DNA from: Sphagnum compactum
Taxonomy: Eukaryota > Bryophyta > Sphagnopsida > Sphagnales
Direction of reading: 5' to 3'
Assembly: GCA_965153455.1 (NCBI GenBank)
Contig: OZ234493.1
Coordinates: 31,920,213 to 31,984,212 of the forward strand
Length of the DNA: 64,000 nucleotides
The translations under genes were made by a program, and so were the position numbers. The notes under the pieces were generated by a model that worked only from the letters and a program-made list of their open reading frames with translations, was not told the DNA's origin and made no database searches. This document shows positions 1 through 11,450 of the stretch, piece by piece (the first letter of the stretch is position 1; every line of letters begins with the position of its first letter).

Positions 1-3000
1 AAGTCAACATAATGATCAATTTAATTATTTAAAAATTATTTGAATGAACCAAAAAAAACCCTTTCCATGTTAAATTTTATTAAGTTAAAACTGGATATCC
101 ATGATTTGGATAATTTTTAAATTAAATATTTGAAATTTAATTGTGTAGTCATGTGCCCCATTTAGTTATGCATAATGTAGTATAAAGACAATTTCAACAC
201 ATGTCTATCAAATATTAATTAATTCGTTTCAAAGATTCCATGTTGAAAATAAAATACAGCTAAATATTTAAAAAGACTTTCTATTTTCTCTCGCAATTTC
301 TTTCTTTAAAGTTTTATAATCAAAATTCCTACAAATAATAAAATTAGTGTTGAAGTTGTCAAGGCACTATCGTAGTTCGGTAGTCCTAGTCTTCATTATG
401 ACTAGGATACATTTTCAACCTTATCAATTTAAATATGTTGTCATATTGACCATTTCCAATTTTGGTATTTAAAAACCAATACACAAAGTCCTATTCAATA
501 TATGAATTAATTATAATTAAAACTAAAACTTAAATAGATAAAATAGAATTATATTGACATATTTTAAATGTGAAATAAAATCGTAACAGAATTTTAAATA
601 GTTATAAATATCTATAATGTTATCCATGTATTTTTATACTTGTCTATTTTGTTCATATAACTACCTATTTCAAGCCTAACTAACTAATACCCACATACCA
701 ATATGGACATGAAAAGGCAATGTTTTGTTTCTTTTCATGTTCTGAAGTATGTGTTTATGTTTTGCATGTGACAATTGAAATAACAATTGAATGTGATCAT
801 GAGGAATTGAAAAAAGTCAATATGGTGATGAGAAAAGTGAAATGACAAAACAAATTTGGGTATAAACTTGATCAAACATCTAGAATCATCATGCATGCAC
901 ATGATGATGCTTTTCTCCTTTTTTTAATTGTAGCATCCATGGGAACCATAGGCATCCCAACTAATAAAATACACAAAAAAATAATCTATGGTTCAAAACT
1001 CAAATCAAGATATTTAAAAATCTAATGTAATGTTTTTTACATTGGAAATTACAATTTAGTTTTATAAATTAAATTATTTTATTTGAAGTAAATATACAAA
1101 AAAAAGTGACTTTACATTTTATATTAAAGACATTACAAATTTCAAACATGATTCTATCGTGTTAATGTTGTCATATATTTTAAGTAAAAGTGATGGGTCT
1201 TCATTGAATATGAAGTCATGTATGTCATGTATGTCATGTATGTAACATATTGTCATAAATCTAATCATGTATGTAATCACAAATGCTAGGTTTTGGTGTA
1301 GTGATTGTAAGGTTGTCTTTCGTGATTTTATTTTTTGATTAATATTTTGAACTCAAAAAACCATGTAAAGTAGTTTAGGCAACAACCTATGAACTTGACA
1401 ATGATGAATGATGGTAATTATTTTTTTTGCACAACATCCTTCTCAATTGGATGTGCAAATTTCTTCTTTCAAATCACCTTCTAATAATTATATAGTAATC
1501 TCCAAGAAGAACATTCCCATTAGTAAGCCTAAACATATCAACATTGGAGGCTTTTCCATCAAAAGATGATTTCAACATTTTTAAATTTAAAATGGTGGGA
1601 TATACACCAATATATATTTCATGAAATAGATATTAATTGATGAAAATACTTTGAAAATTACACAATGTGAACACCATTTCTAGTTTCTTGATCAAATAAC
1701 ATGTAAAATCCAATATTTTGTAAAAAGAAAATTTGAAATTCCACATAATATAAAATTAACCAATTTGTATTGCATGTAAATACATCCAAGCATTTGGTAA
1801 TGGGATCTATCCTCCCACAAATTCCCCATGGCATTATTTTTTTTCTATTTGGACATTTTATTTTTATGTAACTTTAATTTATAGATTGTTTTTGGGAACT
1901 TTGGGAATAATGAACTCCCTTTTTTAAACATCACCCATACAACATGTATTAGTAATAACTTCATTGATGTATAGATTGAAAATGCTTAGATATTACAATT
2001 ATCCATCAAATCAAGCAAGCAGGACACCAAAAGTCCATCTTTGCTCAATTCATGGGACAAGATGAAGAAGATGGCATTGAAAAACTACACATGAAGCCAA
2101 CGAAGCTTGAAACATAAAACTCATCTTTGATTCGACATGAATTGAATTCATCTCAAATTTCATAGCCATGCAAACTTAAATGAAACATGTGTCTTGCATA
2201 AGCTCGAATGTTGTGCTTGCATAAAAAAACTATAATCTTTTAATCTATATAACAAACACCAAGTAGTTGTAAAGGGAAAATATTGAAGTATAGAGGAGAA
2301 AGAGGATGGAGTTGTAAAGGAAAGAAAGATGTAATAAGGCTCTACAATATTGGAAAAATGGCTTTAGATGGAATAGACTTGGAACAAACTACAACTTATG
2401 GCACTCTAATGAGTAGTTTTCCTAGCAATTCCAATTTTGAGCTTTATAACAAGTTTGCAACTTTTTTAAAAAAGGCTTAAATTTAACCTCAACTTAGGAA
2501 ATGGCTTTAATTGTTCAAGAGGGCAAAGACTTTTTTCATTTTTTCATTAAAAACCTTTCCTTTTAGCAAGCATTTTTCCTTTCTTCTCCTTGTGGTCATT
2601 CTTCCTATGTTGGTGCAAGGTTTTTAAATTTCTCGAAACCCTAATTGGTGGATGGCTAAAAGAATCCTTGAAGAAATGGGACTCTACGCCTCTAAAATTA
2701 TAAACAAAAGGCCTTGTCAAAAATTAAAGACCTTGTTTCCCCTCCACAAAATTTCAAACTTGTGACTTGTACCTCAAACCTTTGTTCCCCAAAACATCCT
2801 TGTCACCATGAAAACCCCTATGAATGTCTTGGAGATCTACTCCCTCCTTCAACAAATGCATTCATGATTGAGAATATTCTAAAAAAATGTTTATGGACCT
2901 ATGAATGATGTGATGCCTCCATCAAGTAAACCAAGGTTAACATAAGGTTGTGAGTGCGTCCCTTGAATGGCATGCCTTAAACATTGTGAAATATCATGTC

Positions 3001-3149
3001 TTTTACTACTGCACATTTGCAACCCAAGGACTTTCAAGGTAGTTTCTTAAACAACACTTACAATTTGAAATGAATTGTTTGAAACTTCATTTTCTAGATG
3101 GTCCCAACAATTGACATTTTGGTTTTGGATACAAACATGTGCATAATAA
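1..3149. other. AT-rich intergenic DNA, no gene seen
   Basis: No open frame here resembles a known protein, and none shows a supported exon structure. Composition is strongly AT-rich with many A or T runs. The only local structure noted is a short tandem of a 9-base unit, TCATGTATG, at about 1216-1243. Confidence 0.6.
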
Positions 3150-4312
3150 TGCAATTATGGCAATTTGTTTTGGCCTTAGGAGGTTTGATAATTACTTAAC
3201 ATATCCATTGTGATGTATTTTGGATTTGTGGGTTTGTAATTAAACTTGAAACCATGTTTAGGGGTCTATAGCTCATTTGGCACTCCAATTATGATCCATT
3301 ATGGTTGTATGGGTGTTTATGTAAACTCAAAATTAAATTTAAAAGTTTGTAATTCTTTTAACATTTTAATTATGTTCTAATTTAGTTGTATGGGTGGTTA
3401 TTTGAACCTAAAACCTATTAAGGGCCATAGTTCTTTTGGCATTCTAAATATGTTTCATTTGGTTGTATGGGTGTTTCATCATATCTCAAACCTACACTGA
3501 GAGTCTACAACTCTATTAACATTCCAATTATGATCCATTCTAGTGTTTATGGGCGGTTATGTGAACTGAAAACCATGTGTAGGGTTTCAATTATGACCAA
3601 TTTTGGTTGTATGGGTGGTTATATGAACTTGAAACTTACAGTAGGGGTTTTTAGCTCATTTGGCATGTCAATTATGGTCCATTCTAGTTGTATGGGTGTT
3701 TCATTGAACTTCAAATTTACATTGGGGGTTTGTAGCTCATTTGGCATTCCAATTATGATCCAATCTACTCATATGGGTGGTATTTGAATTTGAAACCATG
3801 TGTAGGGGTGTGCAATTCATTTAGCATTTCAATTATGACACTTTTTCATTTTACAGGTGGATATATGAATTTGAAACCTACTTAAGGGTTTGCAGCTCAT
3901 GTGGCATTTCAATTATGATTCAATCTAGTTGTATGGGTGGTTATTTGAACTTCAAACCTACATTAGGGGTCTAAAACTCATTTGGCATTCCAATGGTGTA
4001 TAAGTATGACATGACCCTAAAACTTGTTTCATAATTTTGTAATTAAAAAAAATCCATTTGGACTACCTTCATGTTTATATGGGTACTTTATTGAACCCAA
4101 AACCTATTTTAAATATTTTTAGCCCACAAAACATTTCCATTTTGCTTTGCATGTATGGGTATTCATTTGAACTCAAATCCTATGAGAGAAGTCTGTAACT
4201 CATAAAACATTCTAATTTGGGTGTGTATGGATGGTAGTTTGAACCAAAAACTTGAATGCAAGTCTATAGTTCATAAACATCCTTAAATAGTTATGTTTGG
4301 GTGTGTGTGGGT
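3150..4312. repeat. Degenerate tandem array, unit about 80 bp
   Basis: A phrase of the form 'TTGTATGGGTGG..TTTGAACT..AAACC...AGCTCATTTGGCATTCCAATTATG' recurs. Its TATGGGTG core falls near 3305, 3384, 3462, 3546, 3607, 3690, 3770, 3933 and, more diverged, near 4074, 4153, 4227 and 4300. The spacing is close to 80 bases. Copies differ by many substitutions and small indels, so this is an old minisatellite-like array of roughly 14 units. Open frames crossing it, such as 3467-3787, are by-products of the repeat. Confidence 0.75.
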
Positions 4313-7159
4313 GGAAATCCAAATTATTTTGACCAAAATTAGTGACAAGCTTTTTGAAATCTAAAAAATTTGTACTAAATCCAATGACCATATTTTTGAA
4401 ATTTAAAGAATGGGTTTTTAAATCTAGCAACAAAATTGTCCAAATCTAGCTCGATAGTTTTGAAAATCCTAGTTATTAAACTTGTGATTAAGTATGAATG
4501 TGTGTTTATTTTGGTTTGTTGGCATGATTGAAAGGATGGCATACTCCATGGCAACCACTGAAATCATGGAAAATGATGATTGGTTTGAAACATAACAATC
4601 TAAATCAATGGTTTTGCCGAACACAAAGGCACCCCAAAAATAAAAATTATTTAAACAAATAATGGAATCTCTCCACCTTAGTACCATGGCCACATCTTTA
4701 CTACACATTTTGCCACATAGCATAAGTAAAAAGCAAATGACTTAATGGGATTTGGAAATCAATGTATGTTTATTATCAAACTAATTATATTTGAATTGTA
4801 TGTTTGCAAAGGTGACATTGAAAAACTACCTACAGAACACCTTGAAATTTTGAAAACAAAAAATTCCGATGAGAAAGGAAATGAAAGGGCAACACTTAAT
4901 GTGATGAAATGTTGGAACATTTGAAAGTCACAAATGGGCCATGCTCTAATAAATATTTTGAAGAGACACCAAAATATGATAAATGGTGTACTCATACCCA
5001 ATATTTCTAGGATGCCTATTTTTACATATACCACCCTTGAGCTTGAAGCTTCCACACCTAACCTTTTTGGATCCTTTTACTTTATCTGACCATGGTGAAC
5101 AAATGGTGACCGAAGCAAACATGTTACATAACCAATCCAAGAACATGGCAATAATGGCATCTAATTAATTGAAGTCCTTATTGGCCCAAAATACTTTCTT
5201 TTTATACTTCAAATCATGTATTTGGAAGCACAGCTTTGTACAACATGTATGTCATGCCATGATGTGTTAAACCCATTAAACATGGAATTTGTATGTTGAT
5301 TTTGTCTAAACTCAATTTCCACATTTTCTAGCCTTCTAAATGGTCCTATGGGATGTATAATTGGGATAGATATAGGTCACAAACATCATGTCCGAGGAAG
5401 GGACCCATGGATTTCCCTACTGCAGACTTAGATTTGCAAGCTCACATGTAAGTTGAATTAAATGCCCTAATTTTTTATTTATTTCATGTTCATTCAACTT
5501 GATTTGTATGCCTTTGGAATCAACACCCACAGATTGTAAAGTATTACATGACATGCTTATAGGTTGGGTTGGAACCAACAAAGAATGTCGACCTCATGGA
5601 TCCAAAAGAATAAACAGTTTGTGGCTCAGTATTCATAGTTAGCTTGGTGTGCGGGAAATACCATGAAGAAGAAATTGCACTTGGTAGGTGCACAATAGCA
5701 CTTACAAGCATTAACAACCCAACAACTAAAATGCCATTTCCAAGTAAACTACCATCAAAGTTCATGAGAGGCCTAGACAACTATGTTGTGATGTGGCAAA
5801 GAAACTTTCTTGATATTGCCAATCTTGTAAAAGATGTTGTGCCCAAATAATGAGGTAGGAAGAAACTTTCTTCGATGGCAGAACTTTTTTAACTCTATTT
5901 GCTACCTTTCCATGCTAATTGTATTTTGGTATAATCACTACACCACTTTAGTTCCTTGCATGTGTGTTGTTCTTTTGCAAATGCTTCCAACTTGTACAAA
6001 AGTCAATGCAAATAATGCATTTTTTTGCAAGTTCATATGGTATTGTGTTAAGTAAAAAAATCCAAATAATTGTATAAGTTAGTAGAAAGGACCATTCCCT
6101 ATCACTGGAAAACCAATTAAAAGAATAATTGTTCCATATCAAAATTAGTCAATTGATATAAATAACATAAGGTAATATTTGTCCACTATTGGCCAATAAA
6201 ACCAAGCCCATTTTATCCCAATTCTATCAAATTAATCAGTCAAACTGGACATTATGGGAGCAAACTAAACTAAAGGACAACCTAACAACAAGTCTTAATT
6301 TGACACGTGTTGGCATCTTATGCCATGTTACAATACCACGTGTTAGTGGCCTATTCAGCAAGGCAATGACACGTGTTTGCCACTATTTAGTTCTTACAAT
6401 GGTATCATTTGACTATCTAATTGACTATCAATTGAATAAGCCAATCATCAAATTGAAAAATTTCCATCCACTCTAATAATGACACATGACATCCAATGAA
6501 CTTAACATTTGGTGACATGTGGTTGATGGAAGATGGGTATTTTCAAACTACTAAACCGACTAGCAGTCAAATAAACCAAACACCCATTTGACTAACAAAG
6601 CATAAATAAAATGATGACACGTGGGGTGTTAAGACGACCCAATGTTGTGTATCATTTGATCATTAGTCAAAAAGAATATTGGTCAAAAACTCTAGTCAAA
6701 GGCATCACCCTAGGGTTGATAAAAACAATCATCCTATATGTATTGTACTTATTAAAATCAACTTGTCTTAGAAAATCAAGGGGCTTTTTTTATGCATGTC
6801 ACTTTGGGGGCTTTTTAAACCATAAAACTTGGTTTTAAAAACCTAGAATTCTAGTAGTGTCTTGTTTTGCCTCCACATCCAAGATTTAAGATACTTTCCT
6901 AACCTGCAAAGTGGAAATAAAACATGAACAAAAGAAGGTCAAATCAACAATCTAAAAACAACTAAAATTTTTAATTTCATAGTAGAGAGAAAGTTTAAAT
7001 CAAAGGTTAAAATAGTTTTGGCCTTTAAGTAAAATTCCTCCTATAATCATGTGTAGTTTGATTAGGATTTTAGTCCCCAACCATCTCAAATGCGAGGTCC
7101 ATATGTCTCATGTGTAAAGAATTAATGAAAAAGTTTGCAACTCAAAACAAATGTGTATA
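4313..7159. other. Intergenic DNA, no gene seen; cluster of four CACGTG boxes
   Basis: No convincing coding region. Four CACGTG (G-box) hexamers lie at 6304, 6337, 6370 and 6618, three of them spaced exactly 33 bases apart, in a stretch with other TGACA(C/T)GTG-like words. This looks like a decayed short tandem repeat rather than a promoter, because no gene follows. Confidence 0.5.
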
Positions 7160-7920
7160 CTTTGGCTTTTGTTGAATTGAAGTTCTTCATGAAACATCTC
7201 CATTTTCTTTTTAATCCACCAAATCCACACTCCACTTGAACCTTGAAACTTACGTGCATCTTGTTGAATGCATGCATTACATCATGGTCTACATCTTGGA
7301 CAAGTTCCCATCACCTTATCATGCACTTAATGAACATCTTTTCATCCATGTACCCTAGATCTCCTAAGAGATATTCAAAATAGTCAATTTTTTTCATCCA
7401 TGAGCCCTAGATTTTTCAAGATATTCAAAGTAATCATCTCTATGAGTGAAATATCCCCACTATTTTTGATAGATGCTAGAATGCTACAAAATGTTCACAT
7501 CATGATATGACTCAAGGTTACTAATGTCTATGCATGTGAAGAATCCATGATGGGTCAAGCATGACCATGTTGTTCATTGCATAGATTCTTTGACCATTGA
7601 ACCAAATCTTGTGTTCCTTATTATTCCACAATGTTCGAATTCTAAACAAATTACCATCAATGAAGCCAATACAAATTGGCAATTCCTTTTGTTGCATACC
7701 CAAGGAAATTTTCTCCTTGGGTATCAACCATCAAATCTCATTTGTAAGCGCATCGTTACTACATGATGTAATCGATAATACATCATCATACCAAGCTGAT
7801 TTTGACCAGTTCCACATAAAATTTAACCATTGTGCATCATGACATTGTTGTGCTTCATGTATAGAATGAAGTTTTATACATGCTTTTCCGGCATCAACTT
7901 GAATAACCTATTCAAAACAA
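7160..7920 (-). pseudogene. PIF/Harbinger-like DDE transposase remnant
   Basis: Read on the minus strand, broken frames give in order: LPICIGFIDG then WFNGQRIYAMNNMVMLD (7521-7727); DYFEYLLGDLGYMDEKMF (about 7330-7390); and VDHDVMHAFNKMH, VQVECGFGGLKRKW and NFNST (about 7165-7300). These match, in order, the three catalytic blocks of DDE_Tnp_4 (PIF/Harbinger) transposases: D in FIDG, D in LLGDxGY, and E in VE..FG.LK..W. Stops and frameshifts separate the blocks. The second block carries an internal partial duplication of about 58 bases (7375-7445). No myb-like partner gene or terminal repeats were found. Family recognition is from memory, and exact ends are approximate. Confidence 0.72.
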
Positions 7921-8094
7921 TTGAAATAACCCTTACTTTGATATGGGGGGAAAATCAAACCATAGCCCTATAAATTTCACCCTAAAACTTTAACCCTAAA
8001 TCAAAACATTAAGCTTTTAACTCTTAACCTTAGAAATGAAACCTGAAAACTCTCAAAAAAAATCAGATCTAAACCCTAAAACCTAGGTTCAAAC

Positions 8095-8688
8095 CAGTGT
8101 TGTGCATTAAATGTGAGAACCGGGATGAGAACCGACCTCAGGGTTCTCACATGACCGATAATCGATTGTGAGAACCGGTTCAAACGTATCCATGTGAATA
8201 AATTTTTTGAGAGAACCGGACAGGTTCTCTCACAGGACTCAGATCCGGTTCTCAAAGTTCTCTGTATGATTTATTGGGTTCCTCTTGTTCTTTTTCTCAC
8301 TTGGGACTGCTACCTTTCTCCTGTTGCTATTACTTTTCTCCCATTATTACTTTTCTTTCTTTATTATTATTAATTTTTTTTTTGCCCTGTTGCTGTTACT
8401 TTTCTCACATGGTGTTGCTCTTTTCGTGTGATGAAGTCAATATTTTAATTATTAAAACTGATTTTAATAATTAATGAAAATTTTAATAATAATCAGGTTA
8501 TGAAAACCGGATGTTGTTGTATACATGAGAACCAACTTATCTGAGAACCGGGTGAGTTTGAAAAACATGAACACTTGATAACCTCACCCAAACACAATTC
8601 TATATTAGAGAACCGATCAGGTTCTCACAACGTCACGAGAGAACCGGAACCGGCCGGTTCTCACGAAAATGAGAACCGCCCAACACTG
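8095..8688. mobile_element. hAT-like MITE, CAGTGTTG ends
   Basis: The left end reads CAGTGTTGTGCATTAAATG, and the right end, reverse complemented, reads CAGTGTTGGGCGGTTCTCAT. The first 8 bases are identical. Between them the word GAGAACCGG and its complement CCGGTTCTC occur about a dozen times close to both ends, as the subterminal repeats of hAT-type elements do. At 594 bp it has no coding capacity for a transposase. The flanking 8-mers (GTTCAAAC and CTATATGT) do not match, so no target duplication supports the call. It may be old, or flanked by a rearrangement. Confidence 0.55.
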
Positions 8689-8725
8689 CTATATGTATAC
8701 CTCAAACCCTTCCTTCGGGGGTAAT

Positions 8726-8805
8726 CCATAAAGTAAGCAATTTTTGTTGAATCCGGGAATGAAATGCTGAACATCAGCATTTAATGCACAAGGTTCGAGA
8801 CTAAC
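8726..8805 (-). repeat. Dispersed hairpin repeat, copy A
   Basis: Reverse complemented, this stretch aligns over about 80 bases with 15534-15615: TTAGTCTCGAACC, TTGTGCATTAAATGCTGA, TCAGCATTTCAT, ACCC/CCCGGATT and TTACTTT are shared. It contains a perfect 9-bp stem (AAATGCTGA at 8762-8770, TCAGCATTT at 8774-8782) with a 3-base loop. The loop differs between copies while the stem is intact in both. It lies directly beside the right end of the hAT-like element. Confidence 0.65.
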
Positions 8806-8917
8806 TGTAGTAGTAGTCGTACAAGTAGGAGCAGTGAAAATATATGCAGCAACAATGGAGGCGCTAAAGAAAAAAAAGGAAAGACAGTGAAACTCAGTTC
8901 ACCACAAAAACTGAGGT

Positions 8918-8939
8918 CCCCCCCCCACCCCCCCCCCCC
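8918..8939. repeat. C-rich homopolymer tract
   Basis: About 21 cytosines interrupted by one A. Simple low-complexity DNA. Confidence 0.8.
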
Positions 8940-9389
8940 AACACTTGAATGCTCATGTTTTTCTTTTTTGGGGTAGGTTTTTATTTTTTGAATTTCACTT
9001 TTATGATCAAACTCAGGGTTCTTGTGTTAATTTCTTTAACTTTATAGATAATTCTATTATATACCTTTAATGACCATACTTTCTTGCAAAGTCATATGAA
9101 ATAGTTGGGGGTGTACATTTTGATTTTTTACTTTTTTTTGCAATGGCCCATTTAGCTGGCTTATCATCAAAAACATTATGAAATCTCCCCTCCTCAAGTA
9201 AAAATCACATTTTTTACACTGTTTTATATTTACACTATTTTACCTAGCCATGTAAAATCATATTAATATGTATACACACATTGTTTTATTGAACTGTGTA
9301 AAATTCTATAAATATATTTATTTTTAACACTTACAGGGAGTGTACGTCCCAAACCATTTACATGCACAAACATTGGTTCAAACCTTCAA
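8940..9389. other. AT-rich intergenic DNA, nothing recognised
   Basis: Mostly T-rich and A-rich runs without an open frame of interest. Confidence 0.5.
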
Positions 9390-9850
9390 ATTTAATGTTT
9401 AATAACCTTAGCCTTAAGCCTTAAACATCAAACCCTAATTTGAAACCTTATAAATCAGACCTAAAACTTAGAAATCAGGGCTTAAAACCCTAACCTAAAA
9501 CCCTAAAAATCATACTTTATCCTCATTTTTGAACACTAAACCATAATTTCAAACCTTTGGTAATCAAGTTTGAAAACCCTGAAATCAAATCTAAAAACCC
9601 TAACCTTAAGTCCTAATCACTAAATTTTAATTCTAAACCCTATAAATCAGACCTAAAAGACTATAGCCTAACTTGAAACCCTAAAGTCAAACCCTAAACC
9701 TTAGTTAAAAATTTTAACCCTTAACTTTAATTTGAAAGTTTCAAATGGAGACCTAAAAACCCTAATCTTAATCTTTAACAATAAAATATTCAACCCTAAA
9801 CCATATAAATCAAACCCTAACCCTAAACTTAAAAATTAGACCTAACCTAT
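9390..9850. repeat. Degenerate telomere-like satellite (AAACCCTAA type)
   Basis: Words such as AAACCCTAA, AACCCTAAACC and CCCTAAAACC recur every 15-30 bases, separated by ATCAGACC or TTTGAAACC-like spacers. They are consistent with a decayed array derived from plant telomere heptamers (CCCTAAA). A smaller patch of the same words lies at about 7968-8085. Confidence 0.7.
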
Positions 9851-10479
9851 AATTGAAAATATAGATGAAATTGGAGGCTTTACTTGTGAATGTAACTTGG
9901 GTTTTCATGATAAAGACCACAAGGGAAACCAACTCATCAAACTCCTACACCATAAAATTTGTCAAATGCCTTGAAATATGTCTTGAACACCAATGGTCAG
10001 GTCCACGGATTGCCATGGCCCTTGCTCCATCTCATGTGAAGTGAAAAATTCCTTGGAATTGCAAAGCCAACATTGACATCATTTGGAAAATCATGAGATC
10101 ATCTTAATCCATATATCCTTTACAATCTCCACATCACAATTGAGATAAAAATAAAACCATCGATATTTAAAGAAAAGTCATTTGAGAGGCTTAAAGAAAA
10201 CATCTTTCAAGTTCCCAATGAAAATAAGAGGAAGTCTAAAAAAATAATCTCTTCCTTATATACTTGCCATGAGAATCTAAATCTACAAGCTACTTACCTT
10301 AACCATAAACCCACCATTTTCGGGCTGAGTTTTAATTTTTTTTGTTTTACATACACAAAAAATGAACTTAAAATGACATTTTTTATGACTATTTTAGTCC
10401 ATGATTGTGTCTTTTAGTCTTCACTATAGAGTTTGATTTTTAATTCTAATATTATACACAAGCACAAACCATATTATGC

Positions 10480-10700
10480 TCCAAAAATCCAAAACCCTAA
10501 AAATCAGACCATACTTGAAAAAGTCTAACCCTAAACCCTAAGAACCAAACATTCCAAACCCATATAAAACTTGTCCTAACCCCAAACCTTAAAAGGCCAA
10601 ACTTAACCCTATCTATATATTTAATAACCATAACCATATACCCATAACCAATACCCAATACCCATTGCCAATTGCCAATAACCAATAACCGGACAACATG
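10480..10700. repeat. Telomere-like and CCAATAA-type short tandem repeats
   Basis: The segment starts with AAACCCTAA words. From about 10621 it becomes a tandem of 6-7-base units of the form ACCCAAT, CCATTG and CCAATAA. Both parts read like degenerate interstitial telomeric or simple satellite DNA. Open frames across it on the minus strand are repeat artefacts. Confidence 0.65.
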
Positions 10701-11099
10701 TAGTTAGAATATGTCACAATTGTTGATGTATTCAAGTGAACATATTGTATTCTAAAACCATTTAAACAAGGTATGCAAGTTGATGAATATATTATTCAAA
10801 GGTGTTCACTAATACAATTTTTTTGTTGGAAAAAGAAAGCCCTTGCCCACATTTATGCGAAATTCAAAAGTTTGGAAAACTTTAAATAAAGGATGTTCAA
10901 CAAGATGCCCAGATAATGTGATGTGGTCTCTTGCAATGACATGGTTGAGGGCACATGACATATGGCCATTATTACAACATGAAGGTGCATTGATGCAAAT
11001 ATCACATTGATGTTTTTTCCATGTGTAACCTCATTGATATATATATGTGGATAATATATTAAAAACATGTCCATGCCTGATGTCTTTTGGGGTTGCCAC

Positions 11100-11450
11100 A
11101 CTTTTAAATTAGGACATGTTACATAGAAATTGTAGCTGGAAATTTCAGAGGAATTGGAATGTGCCTTTGGTGTTGTTGGAAAGATCTCGATGAGCAAGAT
11201 TTAGTGGAATTTATTTGGCAAGATGTGGATTCAGAATGTGGGAGATATTGATTTTTAACTGATTTCTGCCACTGAAAATTCAAATAAATTTCAAAAAACC
11301 GGGTTTTGGAAGGAAAAATCAGTTGAGGACGCGGTAACACTAGAATGTCTACCATTCAATTCAAGTAGAAGGAATTGTGATGTGCCTTTGGTGGTTGTTG
11401 GAAAGATCTTGACAACTCAAATTTAACAAAATTTATGCCGTGAGATATGG
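11100..11450 (-). repeat. Dispersed repeat family R, copy 1 (inverted)
   Basis: Reverse complemented, this segment shares long blocks with 49680-50245 and 51390-51770: AACTGATTTTTCCTTCC, AAATTTATTTGAATTTTCAG, AATATCTCCCA, CCAAATAAATTCCA, GCTCATCGAGATCTTTCC and ACACCAAAGGCACATTCC. Within the copy, the block 'GATCTTTCCAACAAC..CCAAAGGCACATC' occurs twice about 200 bases apart, so the family itself has a ~200-bp internal period. No coding function recognised. Confidence 0.7.

Noticed and set aside
6849-6859. TTCTAGTAGTG as a second CACTA terminus
   Set aside because: No partner end or target duplication could be found.
10497-10685. Minus-strand frame with W/G-rich repeats
   Set aside because: Falls in short tandem repeat DNA.
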